A stretch of DNA of 64,000 nt from Prorocentrum cordatum (lineage: Eukaryota > Sar > Dinophyceae > Prorocentrales > Prorocentraceae), in the NCBI GenBank assembly GCA_963575745.1, contig CAUYUJ010002102.1, positions 526,366 through 590,365 on the forward strand, written 5' to 3'. The notes beneath the pieces are model-generated. The model was not told where the DNA came from and searched no databases. It was given only the letters and a program-made list of their open reading frames with translations. The translations under genes and the position numbers were made by a program. Shown here piece by piece: positions 9,548-20,860 of this stretch (position 1 is its first letter; each line of letters starts with the position of its first letter).

Positions 9548-11640
9548 ACCCTGGGGGGAATACCCCTGGGTCCAGGAGCGTTTCCCTCAGGACCCGCTGC
9601 CTTCATCACGGCAGTCTCGCGTCGTCGTCGGTTGCGTGGCTGCAGCAGCAGGAGGAGGGAGGAAGGAGCCCAGAGAGGCAGGAGGAGCGAGGAGGGAGGA
9701 GGAGGGGCGAGGAGCAGGGCTAATGGGGAGGAGGAAGAGGAGGCAGGAGAAGAAGAGGGAGCGTGGGGAGGGCAGGAAGAGGGAGCGTAGGGGAGGAGGG
9801 AAGGAGGGCGGCGGCAGGAGGAGAGGGCCCAAGGGAGGGCGCGGCAGGCCCCCCGGGGAGGCCAGGGGGAGAGCACCAGGGGGACCCGCGCAGGCCGCCC
9901 GGGAGGCCCAGGACGGCACAGGAGGCTGCAGGCGATCCGTGGAGGAGCGGCAGGAGGACGACGGCGACGACGGGCAGCGTGTCTCAGAGGGGCACGACGA
10001 CGAGCGACGGACGGGGCAGGGGGTGGGGCAGCAGAAGGAACCGCGAGAGGGAGGCGAAGACGGCTCGGGAGGAAGGATGGGGAGGAGGAGGAGGAGGAGG
10101 AGGAGGAGGAGGAGGAGGAGGAGGAGGAGGAGAAGGAGGAGGCGGAGCTCCAGGATCGGACGGGAAGAGGAGAACCATCACGAAGAGGAGGACAAATGTT
10201 ACGTAGGAAAATTCGGAACATGAGCAGTTGTCTTTTGAGCTACTGCAGCTAAGTCATGTTCCACACGCGTTGTGCACGTATGCAGTGTGCTTCAGAGCAT
10301 AGCAGAAACAAAAACACTACTAGGGAACAGTGAGGACGAGGAGGGGAGTGATCAGGAACACGATGAGGAGGGGATCGTGAGGAGGATGGCGAGGAGGGGA
10401 TCAGGATGAGTATGGCTTTGCAGGGGAAGGTGGGATAATGATGAGCACGAGGATGGGGATGATTATGATTTGGCGGGTGATGGGAGGAGCAAGAGAATGA
10501 GCCCGAGGAGGTGGACGACGACGACGACGACCAGCACGGTACACGGCGGGCTTTGCAGGCAACGCTTCGACCGGGCAGCCAGCAGGAGGGGGACGATTCC
10601 TGGTGCTGGGCCGAGGGGTCGGCAGCGCAGCAGGAAGAAGATGGCAGGTGAAGATGTCAAGCGGTTGCGAAGGAGAACGGAGAGAACGGTCAAAAGGGGA
10701 ACCTCTTCGTCGCCGAGGATCGATGTGGCGTGACGAGACCCTTCGGTATCCGATATGTCAGCGCGGTAACCGTAGGAGTAGGAGACGATGACAGGTGCGC
10801 AGACGAGTTTAACTTACAGCTGTTACACACCTTCGTCCCTACCATAGATCCTGAAACCAAGCACAACGAAGCAGCGTCTGCAGTCGTCGCGTCGTGTCTG
10901 GTCCATCGGGGACCCACGACATGAAGCATCACCCGTACAATGTTTTCAGTTTCCTCGGGATTCCACCGGGGGCGCGAGCGAAAGGAGTCATTGGAGGGCA
11001 GAGCTGCTCGTTGGCTGACGGACGGCGTGGCAGAGATCCTCACCCGCAGAGGGAGCATGCCAGCGCTTGAATGACACCCTCAGGCTGCAAGAGAGCCCCT
11101 CCCCCTGCACCCTGCAGCCTGGGATTGACATCGCCGCCGTCGAACTGCTACTACACGTGCGGTCTCAGGTGATCAAGCGAGCGGGGGCACCTGCTCTTCC
11201 TGCCCATTCTCTTTGCCTTCCCCTCACATTCTCCTTATACTCCTGGCTTCCCACCCCGTCCCTCCTCCGCCCTCCTTCTTTCTCGTTTACCCCCCTTGCT
11301 GAAGCCCCTGGGACAGCAAACTCAACAAGTGCATGAGGAGGGTCGAACGGACGAGGCACCTGGGGTGGGTAACACCTGGGGTGAGTAAGAAGAGGAGGAA
11401 GAAAACGACCAGGAAGGGGGGGAGGATGTCCAGGAGGAGGTCGAGGATGGCACGAGGAGGATGAGGAGGTGGTGGAGGAGGAGGAGGAGCAGGAGGAGGA
11501 GGAGGGTCGGAGGAGGAGGGGGGAGGTTGAGGTGGAGGTGGAGGTGGTTGTGGAGGATGGGGGGAGGAGGAGGAGGAGGAGGAGGAGGAGGAGGAGGAGG
11601 AGGAGGAGGAGGCGGAGGACGGGATGTTGTTAGCATCCAC
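9548..11640. other. No gene seen, 9548-11640
   Basis: 9640-10190 and 11390-11615 are GGA-rich. 10200-11390 is ordinary-composition sequence without a recognisable protein; an 8-bp inverted repeat GGAACATG/CATGTTCC lies at 10216-10260. Confidence 0.5.
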
Positions 11641-11699
11641 GATGTCGTAACCCGATATACACCCCTGGATGTGGGAGAGGCCACATGGGGGATGGTCAG

Positions 11700-12490
11700 A
11701 CTTCAGATCTGAGAAGGCACCGAGCTGAAAAATGACCGGGTGTCGCGCCATGCGCTGTGCACACACGGCTTCACGACACTGCAAATGGCAAAACATGTTT
11801 GAATCGAAGGAAACCCCATGGTTTTTAGGTAGGACGAAGCCCCTGCTTCCATGTATTCCACGGGTTGCTGTGCGAGGCCACCTTGTCTGGCACACTTTTT
11901 TGTCGAGGTGTCTACGCTTCCCCCCCCCGACGTCACATGAGAGCACATGTGGCAAATACAGCAAATACACAAAACGACCCATCTGAGCAATCGAGCAGCG
12001 CACAACGATGGCCGAGGGCCCGAAGCTCCGCGGGCTGCTCACACAAACCTGTCGAGCACGTCCCCGACGGGGGCCCGACCGATGGCACTCCGCGCCTTCC
12101 TCGCAAACGCGTAGCACACTGCCAATTGTTGCCGACCCACCCCCATTGGTGCACAACGTTCTCTCTTGGTGCTTTCTTCACAAGAGGGGCGGGGATACGT
12201 TGGACATCTGGGCCGAGGGACAGACGTGGCCACACGAGCAGCTCGGCCCCAAGTCGTCCAACAGCACGGGCGATGGCACAGGATGAAGCAAGACCTCCGC
12301 GAAGCTCTTCGGCAGGCTCAGGATGCAAGGATACCGCTTCTCTGGCGGCCCGATCAGCCCAGTCGCTGCGTTGCCGCATATAGCGGTCTTCGTCATCGGC
12401 AGCCTCGTGGACAGCGAGATGGACCCGAACCTTTCCAAGTTCAGCTCGATGCCACGCTTGCTGCAGAAACGGGGCCGTGCCGCCATACAT
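11700..12490 (-). pseudogene. LINE A RNase H tail and terminal zinc-finger-like domain
   Basis: In the 12490-11933 frame, KVRVHLAVHEAADDEDRYMR followed by SDWADRAAREAVSLHPEP matches the end of a retroelement RNase H domain (K-x-H-L and the N/D-x-x-AD motif, here DWADRAA). It is followed by a region like the terminal domain of these LINEs (VHQWGWVGNNWQC, LGHRCALLDCSDGSF). Separated from the RT part by about 600 bp containing a CTC repeat, so the RNase H start is missing or disrupted. Confidence 0.55.
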
Positions 12491-13110
12491 CCTTTAAGCC
12501 GAGGCCTGTTCGCCCCAGGACGTCTTCCGCCCTTTCTCTGCTAATTAAAACTGTGCGTTTCCCGCTTAGCCTTCAGCGGAAGAGGTTCGCTCTCGCCCTG
12601 CAGATAAAAAAAACTGTTCGCCCCAGGACACTGCAGCACCATCCACAGCCCCAGCAGTCAGCTCCAAAGCGTGCTGGGCCCCGTGGCTCGCTGCACGGCG
12701 GCAGGGATCGCATGAGCCTCACGCGCCCGAGGCGTCTGAGGACACGGCGCCCCCACAGAGGCCCTCGCACACGCACCATGATTGTTCCCGTCTCGCGCGA
12801 CGCAAGGGGTGATGGCCCAGCCAGCCATGCTCAAGTCTCCGACGACGCACCCAGTGCAGGATTCCCCAACACAAAAGCGACGTTGATGTTCCCTTCCTCC
12901 TCCCTGCTCCTCCTCCTCCTCCTCCTCCTCCTCCTCCTCCTCCTCCTCCTCCCACTTCAGCTCGGCGCCCCCCCCCCTCGGAGAGCGGCGGCTGGAAAAC
13001 GTCGGCGGGGCGGGCGGGCGAACACTCAGTAGCATGCCAGGTTGTCGTCGGCCTCGGCTGCCCACTTCTGGATCTTCTGAGGCACTAAGCTGCCCCTTGG
13101 CTCCACACAC

Positions 13111-13888
13111 TCAGGGTCTTGCCACTACCAGAGGCGATGTCTGTGTGGCCAAGGCGACCCCACACCTCGGGCACAAATTCGACGGCAACACGTAGCCTAG
13201 GCTTTCGGCCCTGGCTCTACTGTAGCTAGCATTGCAACAGAGGGCTCTCAAACAACAATTCTGATAGGGGGTATTAGTACTACTACGCAGGTCGCTGAGC
13301 ACAGGTTTCACATACACTCTAGCTTGCATTCCGAGACGAGCCCCCATATCCCATTCAAGCCCCCTCAACACGGCCTTTCGCAGCAAGTTGTGGATGAGGC
13401 GAGGAGAGAATTCGGTGAGCTTCAGAATTGGGCCCTGGTCATTCACCAGCACCGCGAAACTCGGCATGGTCCAGGAAACCCGCTCACAGGATTCACGAAG
13501 GGCGGTCACAGGGCCCGAAACATTTCGCCACATCGGGGGTGCGTTTGCCCTTGAAGCCCCCCCACCCCCCAGGCGGCCCGCAACTCCGTGCGGTCCAAGG
13601 TGCTGGTAAGACCGATGTTGGGCCCACCACACCTCATTGGCCCACCTGCAGATCGGCGAGACCGACGCATACCAGCAAGGCTCGCCGTGCGCCAGCAACA
13701 AAGGTGAGCGAACGGCCCTTGGCCGACGGTTGCAGCACCGACGCCGCCTGCCGGCGACACTTCAGCAATTCAAAATCGCTGATCCCATGAACCTCGGATC
13801 CAAACAGACCGGACGCCAGGGCCCCAGAAGCAAAAACGTTCCGAGCAGCCTTCCCACCGCTGGCGGGCTTCAGCTTTCTGAGGCACAA
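13111..13888 (-). pseudogene. LINE A post-RT connection region with Cys finger
   Basis: Continues the RT: FGSEVHGISDFELLKCRRQAA, then WYASVSPICRWANEVWW, GPVTALRESCERVSWTMPS and a C-terminal LGYVLPSNLCPRCGVALATQ with a CPRC finger half. The wording and order match the segment between RT and RNase H in related elements. Two overlapping frames are needed, so it is not translatable as one piece. Confidence 0.6.
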
Positions 13889-15373
13889 AGACCGTGGATG
13901 TGCTGCCCCTCGTCTTCTGCTTCGAGCTGCGACCTTTTACTCGACGGGGCCGGCCTACACAGTCATCCACGCCGAGGTTCGGCGCCGAGCTGGCGAGCGG
14001 ACCTGGCAGCCCTCCAAGCTTGGCGGCCAACTGCTTGCCCGGCGCCCTGGACGAGCAGATCAATGATCGCTTCCCCTCGTCCGCGCTGACCTTAGCTCCC
14101 ACCCCGTCCTCCAAAACCGAGAAGAGCGCCCGAGCAGCTGGCGGCAAGTGGCAGTTCATGTATTCCCTAGAGCCTGTGGCGCTAAGCCCCGAGTCGCCGA
14201 TGTAGATCTTAAAGTGCAGCTTAGGTGGCAGCTTTAGTATGTCGAGGTCCTGGATGGAGTAAATTTGGGTAACAGACGTCGCAAACGTACAACCCGCGAT
14301 AATGCCCCACCATGGTCCCGACGGGCCCGTCCGCGCACCCATGCGACACAAGAAACGGGCCTGGAGGCACACGCTAATCGCCAACACCGCAATAGCAATC
14401 GGGAAATGCGTGTGCCCGCAACGCCACAGGATGAGGCGGATATGGATCGCCACAGATCAAGCAACACCGTAGCCGCCTCATCCTCGTGAAGGGTCGAGGT
14501 CTCTGCTCTCGCAACCCGTCTCCAAAACGCATCCCGAGCCCCCCTCGAAGGGCCCCGCCGCGAAGCAGTCTCACGCGTGCGCCTGCCCGGGCCAGCGGGC
14601 GCCGAACCCTGCCGTGCGCGCGGTGCGGGGCACGGAAGTTTCCCATCGGACGCAAGCCCGCACGGGGTCTGGGGATCAGCGCGAGCAACGTGGCCGCAGT
14701 CCGACGGGGGACAAGGGCAGTGACCTCCGTCACGGCAAAAAAAGCGCAGAGACAGCCCGCATCAGGCAATCCTTCATTCAAGTCGAAATGCCTCCTGTGG
14801 AAGCCGTTCACACTGACCGAAGTGCTATCTTTGAGACGTCTCGAGAATTCTCTGATGGCTTCCACGGGCACTGGCTCTAACTCGGGGGGCAACGCTCCTA
14901 TCTCGAACCGGGGGGCTGGGCTGGCATCGCCCCAAAGGTCCAAGAACCTCTTCGACTCCGCTTTGAGGAGAGAGAAGGGATCAGCCACCAGCACTCCCTC
15001 CAGGGAGAGGGTGGTGGTGGGGGTCCAAGGAGTGGCACCCTTGCTCACTAGTTGCAATATACGAGACCCTCTGTCGGCCTTGTAAAGCAGCCATTCCCTA
15101 CACTCCTTATTGTATTCGCCAGCCTCCGCGCTTCCGCTTCGACTTTTGCCAGGACCCCTTGGAAGGATTCCACCAGGCTCCGAACAAATAAAAAAGCAGA
15201 CTTTCCTCCACCTCATGCATGTACAGTTCTTCGATGAACGACCGACAGTTGGTTCTAGTAAGTGGCTGGCGCACTAGGGCGGGGACTGCAAGGCGTCCAT
15301 GACGCCCTTGATACCTGCTTGAGACCCGACAGCCCAGTGCCTTTCGAAGACACAGAACATGTTGGTCAGCCAC
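13770..15373 (-). pseudogene. LINE A reverse transcriptase remnant
   Basis: The N-terminal part (15216-14700) has ECREWLLYKADRGSRILQL, LSLEGVLVADPFSLLKAE and SVNGFHRRHF. After a frame change the finger/palm region follows (PRPRAGLRPMGN). In 14453-13770, GIIAGCTFATS corresponds to the primer-grip/B region and KIYIGDSGL to the YxDD box, where the first catalytic Asp is Gly (about 14204-14190). SSAPNLGVDDCVGRPRRVKG follows, as in related dinoflagellate LINEs. The altered YxDD box and frame breaks mean the polymerase is dead. Confidence 0.7.
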
Positions 15374-15627
15374 CTAATGGCAAAGAGCTCATCATTACCC
15401 TTGGCCCTATCCTTAGCCAGGACGTCGCGCCAGTTCATCCGGGGTGTCTTACCCCTGGCGCCCCCCAAAAGGGCAGGACCTCACCAGCAGCAGCAGCGCA
15501 AACCTCGCGCTCGGCAGCATTGGCCCAGTCCTTTTAGGCCTTGTCCAGGCCCGCCTGGGCCGCATCCCGGTCCCCCTCGAGCGCGGCTTGACGAGCCGAA
15601 TCCAGCACGCCCAGGGCCCACGCTGGC

Positions 15628-16436
15628 TCAGGCCACGGCTCGACACGGCACACAGGCGCCGGAGGGGATTGGTGGGAATCGGCGGAGGGCGGCGAGAAAA
15701 GTTGAGGCTTTCAATCTACCGAACTTCGGGTGCAGCGCAGAGCGCACCGACGAATGAGGGATCACAGTGGACTCTTGAAGCACCCTGACCGAGCTCGCCG
15801 CCTTGGCAATGTCAGCCGAGACGGGAAGAGATTCATACTGCGTGCCCCTCGCCACCGATTTGCAAGTGTGCCCTTCAGGCACTGAGCACTGGATGGTGTG
15901 CGGTTTGGCCCCCAGCCCCGAGGAGAGGAGGGCGCGGGGTTCCACATTGAAATCCGCGCCCAGGATAAAACGGGCGCCCCAGGGCCGCCCCCAGGGACAA
16001 ACACGAGCACAGGATTTCAATATTTGCATCCGAAGGCTCCTGGCAGGCATGGAGATGGGCGGACATGACCGTCAAGGCGGGCTGGCCTGGAATCTCGACA
16101 ATGCCGACCAGCGCACTCGAAGCCGTGATGACGTGGCCCGACGGTGGCGAGTGTAGGCCCAGCGCATCACGAACAAAAATGGCAACGCCTGCTGAGGGTC
16201 CCTGCCCTGCTCCAGGTACTGCTGCACTCCATGGGCTCTTCCAGCCGTGACGTCGAGCCTACGACGAACCAGACTTCACCAGGCCTGCCACTTGTCCAGG
16301 CTCCTGCATGACCACCCGGTGCGCCTTCATTTTTGTGAAGCCAGAGCTGGCCAGACCCCCACCCAGGCACATTACAACTCCCAGTGTATGGTGCGCAAGA
16401 GTCCTGAAGGAAACACTCGGCCTCGAGAGGCTGCAA
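15628..16436 (-). pseudogene. LINE A AP-like endonuclease remnant
   Basis: Frame-shifted pieces of an endonuclease/exonuclease/phosphatase fold. Visible are VIT.SALVGIVEIPGQPALT and VMSAHLHACQEPSDANIEIL, then FILGADFNVEPRALLSSGLG (the GDFN-type metal-binding motif), then VSADIAKAASSVRVL and HSSVRSAL, matching the C-terminal (D)H motif region. This domain nicks target DNA in LINE retrotransposition. At least two frame changes exclude a functional product. Confidence 0.6.
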
Positions 16437-16715
16437 AAGCTACTCTCCCTGGGACGGACTGTCCTGGGGAAAGCGCGGGCCTCGTAAGGCCATTGGCCGA
16501 GAGAAGGAGGTCGGGTGGGCCGAATTCGCTAGAGCCCCCTGGCCCTGAGCAGAGTATGGCACACCACCATCGACAAAGCCTTGCACTCTCTGGGTCTCTT
16601 CACTACGGCATTGGTGTCAGCCTGGAAGATCCACGACAGGCGAGCAGACGAAACGTGTTCCAGAGCTGCTGCCGGCGAGAGCGGTGGCATCATGTAGCGC
16701 CAATGCCAATTCTAG

Positions 16716-17060
16716 ACGCTTCGCGTATCCCCACCAGCCCGTCCAGAAACGACGCCCAGGCGAGTAGAGGGTCGTCCTGAGGGGCTTTTCGGCGTCTTGG
16801 GTGCCTCGGGGGGGCCTCTGTGGGCCGTTCGGGATCCTCTATGGGCCTCCTGGGGGCCTCTTGGGGCCTCTTGGGGCCATCTTGGGGCCTTTGGGGGCCT
16901 CCTGGGCGCTTCTTGGGGCCTCCTGGGCGCTTCTTGGGTGCCTCTGGGGGGTCTCTTGGGGCCTCTTGGGGGTCTCTTGGGGGCCTCCTGGGGGCCTCTT
17001 GGGGGGCCTCGGAGCCATCTTGGAGGAGATCGATCAACGAAGGGGGGTTCCCTAATTACA
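16716..17060. repeat. Repeat R2, copy 5, inside LINE A
   Basis: The left block CGCTTCGCGTATCCCCACCA, then GCCCGTCCAGAAACGACGCC (16720-16759), equals the left block of copy 1. The TCTTGGGGCC array follows and the right end is GGAGGAGATCGATCAACGAA (17022-17041). It separates the ORF1 and endonuclease parts of LINE A and is therefore the later insertion. Confidence 0.62.
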
Positions 17061-18216
17061 GCCCCCCCCTCAGGAGCCACGATCCTCGTGAGGGGTGTCG
17101 AATTTTAGCCCTCCCAGGGGTCGATCTTGGGCGCTCCAACGCGCCGCGGAACCCCCTGTCCAGGTCAGTGGGGAGGGGGTAGGGGGAGGGGTAAACCCCT
17201 CCCCGAAGGGGAAGAGGGAGGGGTGGAAGAGGAAACTCGTTAAACCACCGACGCCCAGAGGGCTGGTGGGATTCTCGTTCGCAACACTCAGGATGTCCGG
17301 ACAGGTAGTTTTTCGACACCGCATCGGGCGCAGGGTGGGGACGGGGGAGAAACGAGGACTCCGCCCCTGGCCGCTCCGAGTGCCCGGCCGCACAGGGAAC
17401 GCCCACCAAGGCAGGTCGGACCCACGTGGCCCAGGCCCGTGTCCAAAACTTGCTCGGAAAGTTGGCCTGGCGGGGAATTCGGACGAGCAAGTCCAGGTGG
17501 CACACGCGTGAAGGACGATGGAAATGCCCCCCCCCCCCCCCCCCCCACAGGCCCTGCCTGGGGGGGGGGGGGGCATGCAACACTTGCTGCGCACGGGCTC
17601 GCACATCGTCGGCAGGGGCAGCACCGCTTGGAGACGAACTATCGCCGGCTGCACCTCCAGGCTGAGTAGCTGGTTCCTCTGCAGTGGCGCCTTCACGTGC
17701 GCCCTGCGCAGCTGGCCCCTCAGTAGCTGCTGGGGCCTCCTTTGTCTCGGCCTCGACACAGCGCTTCTTGCCCGCCAGGTGCAGGAGCGTTCGCGTTACT
17801 CCTCGCGGAACTTCGACGCCTGCTCGGCTGCGGCCCCGAAGAGCTGCTGCACATGCTGCTGGATGGACTGCTGCGAAGTCCTGAGTCGCGTCGCGGCTTC
17901 CCCGTTTCTCTTCTGGGGATAGATCGTACTCAGTTTCAGGCGCCAGGAGCGAGTCCAAGTTGGTTGGGAGCTGCTTGCCGTCCAGGATATCCTCGATCGT
18001 GACCTGAGCGACTGTAGGAGGAGACACCTCGGGTGGCTGGCTACGACCGCCTTCCACTTGGAGATGCAGCTCGTGCACCAACGACTTGTGATTGGTCTCC
18101 GCAGCTGCCAGGTCATCGCTGAGCTTCTGAACTGCACCGCGCTGAGCTACCGGGTCACTCTGCAGACGCTCGCAGCGGGAGACCGCTTCGCTGAGCCTAC
18201 CCTCCAGAGTACGCAT
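17056..18216 (-). pseudogene. LINE A ORF1-like coiled-coil protein
   Basis: The first 60 residues form a heptad-rich coiled coil (RTLEGRLSEAVSRCERL, KLSDDLAAAETNHK), followed by Ala/Glu/Pro-rich linker and low-complexity sequence with a Pro4/Gly6 stretch made by the C20/G12 hairpin at 17526-17573. LINE ORF1 proteins often carry a coiled coil and bind RNA; no RRM or zinc knuckle is visible. The C-terminal third (below about 17280) looks like non-coding sequence read through. It lies directly upstream of the endonuclease remnant on the same strand. Confidence 0.45.
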
Positions 18217-18299
18217 CTCGGTGAGAGCTTTCCCACTCGCTCCTGAAGGGGAGGCTCGACTTTCTGCACAGCACAGTCGGGGCCCTGAAGAAAGAACCC

Positions 18300-19030
18300 T
18301 TTTCGTTGGGGAGGGGTTCCGCGTTCCTTGAGTGTGTTCGCAGCTTGCCTCAGGTTTTCCTCATGCCCTCGATGGGAGAGCGAAGTGTAAATTATGGAAA
18401 AGAGGGGCCTCGTTCCTTATTTTGGGTTCCTTAGGTCAACGCCCCGACTGTACGAGGAGGAGGAGGAGGAGGAGGAGGAGGAGGAGGAGGAGGAGGAGGG
18501 AGGAGGAGGGGGGGGAGGAGGAGGAGGAGCAGGAGGAGGAGGAGGAGGAGGAGGAGGAGGAGGAGGAGGAGGGTTGGCGGCGCCGCCGACGCCGCCCCCG
18601 ATAGTGCAGCCGCGCGACCAGCCAGCGGCCGGCGAGCCCTCTCGGCGGCAGGCCCTGGCCCCGGGGCGCCCTCCAGGCGCGGCACCAAGGAAGCGGAGAG
18701 AGAGGACACGGAGGCACTGGACCAGTGCTTGCGGGCCCTCTCTTTCCGTCTCCTGGGTTGGATTGTTTGTCTCGTTGTTGAAGTTTTTGCTGCTGGGGGG
18801 GTGAGATTTCCGGGCCAATCTTTTATTTTTTTGCAGTTTTTTTTTGGGGGGGATTTTCGCAGGTTTTGGCTCAGAGGTTCTGTTGATGCTTCTTCTGAGT
18901 TTGAGTTTCGTCGCGCGATGTGGCGGTGGACCGCCTGTAGTCCCTATTGCCGGACCTAAGCATTGGCAGCTCAGCAGTCCAAGTGCCAGGCGGCATGGCG
19001 ACACAAGATTGCAAGCCCGCGTTCCACCCA
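18300..19030. other. No gene seen, 18300-19030
   Basis: Upstream flank of LINE A: GGA microsatellite (18449-18572) and a T/G-rich stretch (18740-18920). Confidence 0.5.
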
Positions 19031-19034
19031 GACT

Positions 19035-19247
19035 TCGGGGGCAACGATAGGGGGGGATAGGCATAGGGGGGATGCATCGACCCCCAATCGCCCATTGATC
19101 GCCGATAGGGGCCCGATAGCCCCAAGCTGCCCATGAAGGTGCGGATTCACTATCGGAGGCCTATCGCCGATCTGTCGGTGATGTGTCGCCCATTCCAGGT
19201 CGATGCATCCCCCCTATGCCAGTCCCCCCGTTATCGTTGCCCCATCA
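19035..19247. mobile_element. Foldback element with 46-bp arms
   Basis: GGGGCAACGATA...GGCATAGGGGGGATGCATCG at 19037-19082 is repeated inverted at 19199-19244 with about five mismatches. The short direct repeat AGACT occurs just outside (19030-19034, 19248-19252). The centre holds further GATCGCCGATAGG/CCTATCGCCGATC symmetry. Non-coding. Confidence 0.62.
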
Positions 19248-19252
19248 AGACT

Positions 19253-20860
19253 GCCACCCTCCACGCGGCGGGCTCTCCAGGTCGAAGGTCGGGAAGCCTC
19301 TCCCACGCCCGGCCAGTTGTGCACGACCTCCCGCGGCTGCGTTTTTTTCTTTCTGCAAGTCCATTTCGATTGGGCGTGGCCACGGTGTCCTTCATGGCCA
19401 CCTGCATCTGACCGTTGCCACGGCCAGCCATCCTTCAACGCGCTGCGCCTGAAGCGTTGGGGGGCCATGGCGAGAGGTTGCCGAGGAAAGAAATGGCCTC
19501 GGTTCCCCGCTGAAGTTGGCTCGCAGGAGCGCGTGCCCTTCTGAAGAACTGCTCCTGCAACGCTGCTCGAGCGCAGAAGGGATGAGGCGGACGACGGGAG
19601 GAGAAGGATGAGTAGGGGCAGGAGGACAAGGAGGAGGAGAAGAGAAGGAGGAGGCGGAGGATGAGGACGATGCGATCCGGTGGAGGCGGAGGTGGCGAGG
19701 AGGCCGAGGAGCAAAGGGCAGCAGGAGCAGAGAGGATGCCCGCACCTCCGCCGTGCCGCCCCGAGAGCGGGGGCGAGGATGCCCACCCACCACGAACGGG
19801 GCGGGAGGTCCAAAGCCAGCCGACGACCATGACGGTGTGGATCGGCTCCACCTCGAGACTCGTCGTCGACGTCTTCGTCGTCCCGGTCGCGGACGTCGTC
19901 GACGACGTCCTCGTCGTCACCATGGGGTGCGGTCCTCGCCATCGCCGTCGTCGCGGTTACCGTCGGCGGCTCGCGAGTCGTCGTCGACGTGCTCCTCGTC
20001 CTTGTCGTCGTCGTCGTCGTCGCCGTCCTCGTCGTCGCGGTTGCCGTCGTCGTCGTCGTCGTCGCCGTAGTCGCCGTAGTCGCCGTCGCAGTTGCAGCAG
20101 GATGAGGAAGAGGCGGAGGAGTCATGAATTAAAGGGTCGGAGGAGGCGGAGGAGGAGGAGGAGGAGGAGGCGGAGGAAGAGGAGGAGGAGGAGGAGGAGG
20201 AGGAGGAGGAGGAGGAGGAGGAGTGGTCTTCACCACGACGGGGAGGGTCAAGAGGGCATCTGGTCCAGAGCTGTTTCGCGGTCTGGGACCTCCTCGGTCG
20301 CCTCCCCGCGTCGTGGGGGCCGTCCAAGAGTAGCGCGGCGTGGAAGGACACACTTTCAGGGAGAACGCTGAGCGGCTGGGCTCGCCTCGAAGACCTGGTC
20401 AGACTCAGGAGGGAAAGAAACACACAGACACAATGCATCGTCGAGTCCCAGGGAAATATGGGAAAGTATGGGAATTGGGCGGGAAGACAACAAAACCCAG
20501 AACATATGGGAAACTATGGGGGTATGTTTATTTGAGTGTATTTATTTGTGTGTCCCAGTTCCCCTTCACAGACCGAGCCCTGGAAGAGGTCCATCTTCGC
20601 GCCTGTCAAGTCGTCGTGTGGTTGTGTGTGTGTTGCCTGCCAGGGCCACAGCAAACCCAAAAAAGCAGCATGACGCGAAATTCGCCCGCAATCAAAAACC
20701 GCTGTGCGCGTCTGTGCGGATCTGCGCATTTGCACGAGGTCGGGGAATCACGCAGGAGCATTCCGATCTTGAGAACTCCGAGGGCATTCCCGCACGAAAA
20801 GCAGCTGCCCTCGTTTTTTTGGTAACGCCCAGAATTCTGGGCCTCGAGCTAACCTACGGT
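19253..20860. other. No gene seen, 19253-20860
   Basis: GGA and GTC degenerate repeats (19600-19720, 19860-20225); an ATGGGAAA short repeat at 20455-20525. No protein recognised. Confidence 0.5.

Larger units (their letters stand above)
11650..18290 (-). mobile_element. LINE A: decayed non-LTR retrotransposon
   Basis: Read on the minus strand, the pieces follow LINE order: coiled-coil ORF1 (18216-17056), endonuclease (16436-15628), reverse transcriptase (15216-13770), connection region with a Cys finger (13888-13111), and RNase H tail plus terminal Cys motifs (12490-11700). The pieces sit in different frames and are broken by stops, and by a dispersed repeat (16716-17060) and a microsatellite-bearing stretch (12500-13110). 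It is a fossil. Family likeness to dinoflagellate LINEs is from remembered protein wording, not a search. Confidence 0.72.

Noticed and set aside
16797-17182. Collagen-like GASWGPLGG protein
   Set aside because: Translation of the TCTTGGGG array of repeat R2, seen also at four other sites and open on both strands.
18855-18880. Second spliced-leader relic (GGTTTTGGCTCAGAG)
   Set aside because: Only about ten consecutive bases match; within chance expectation.
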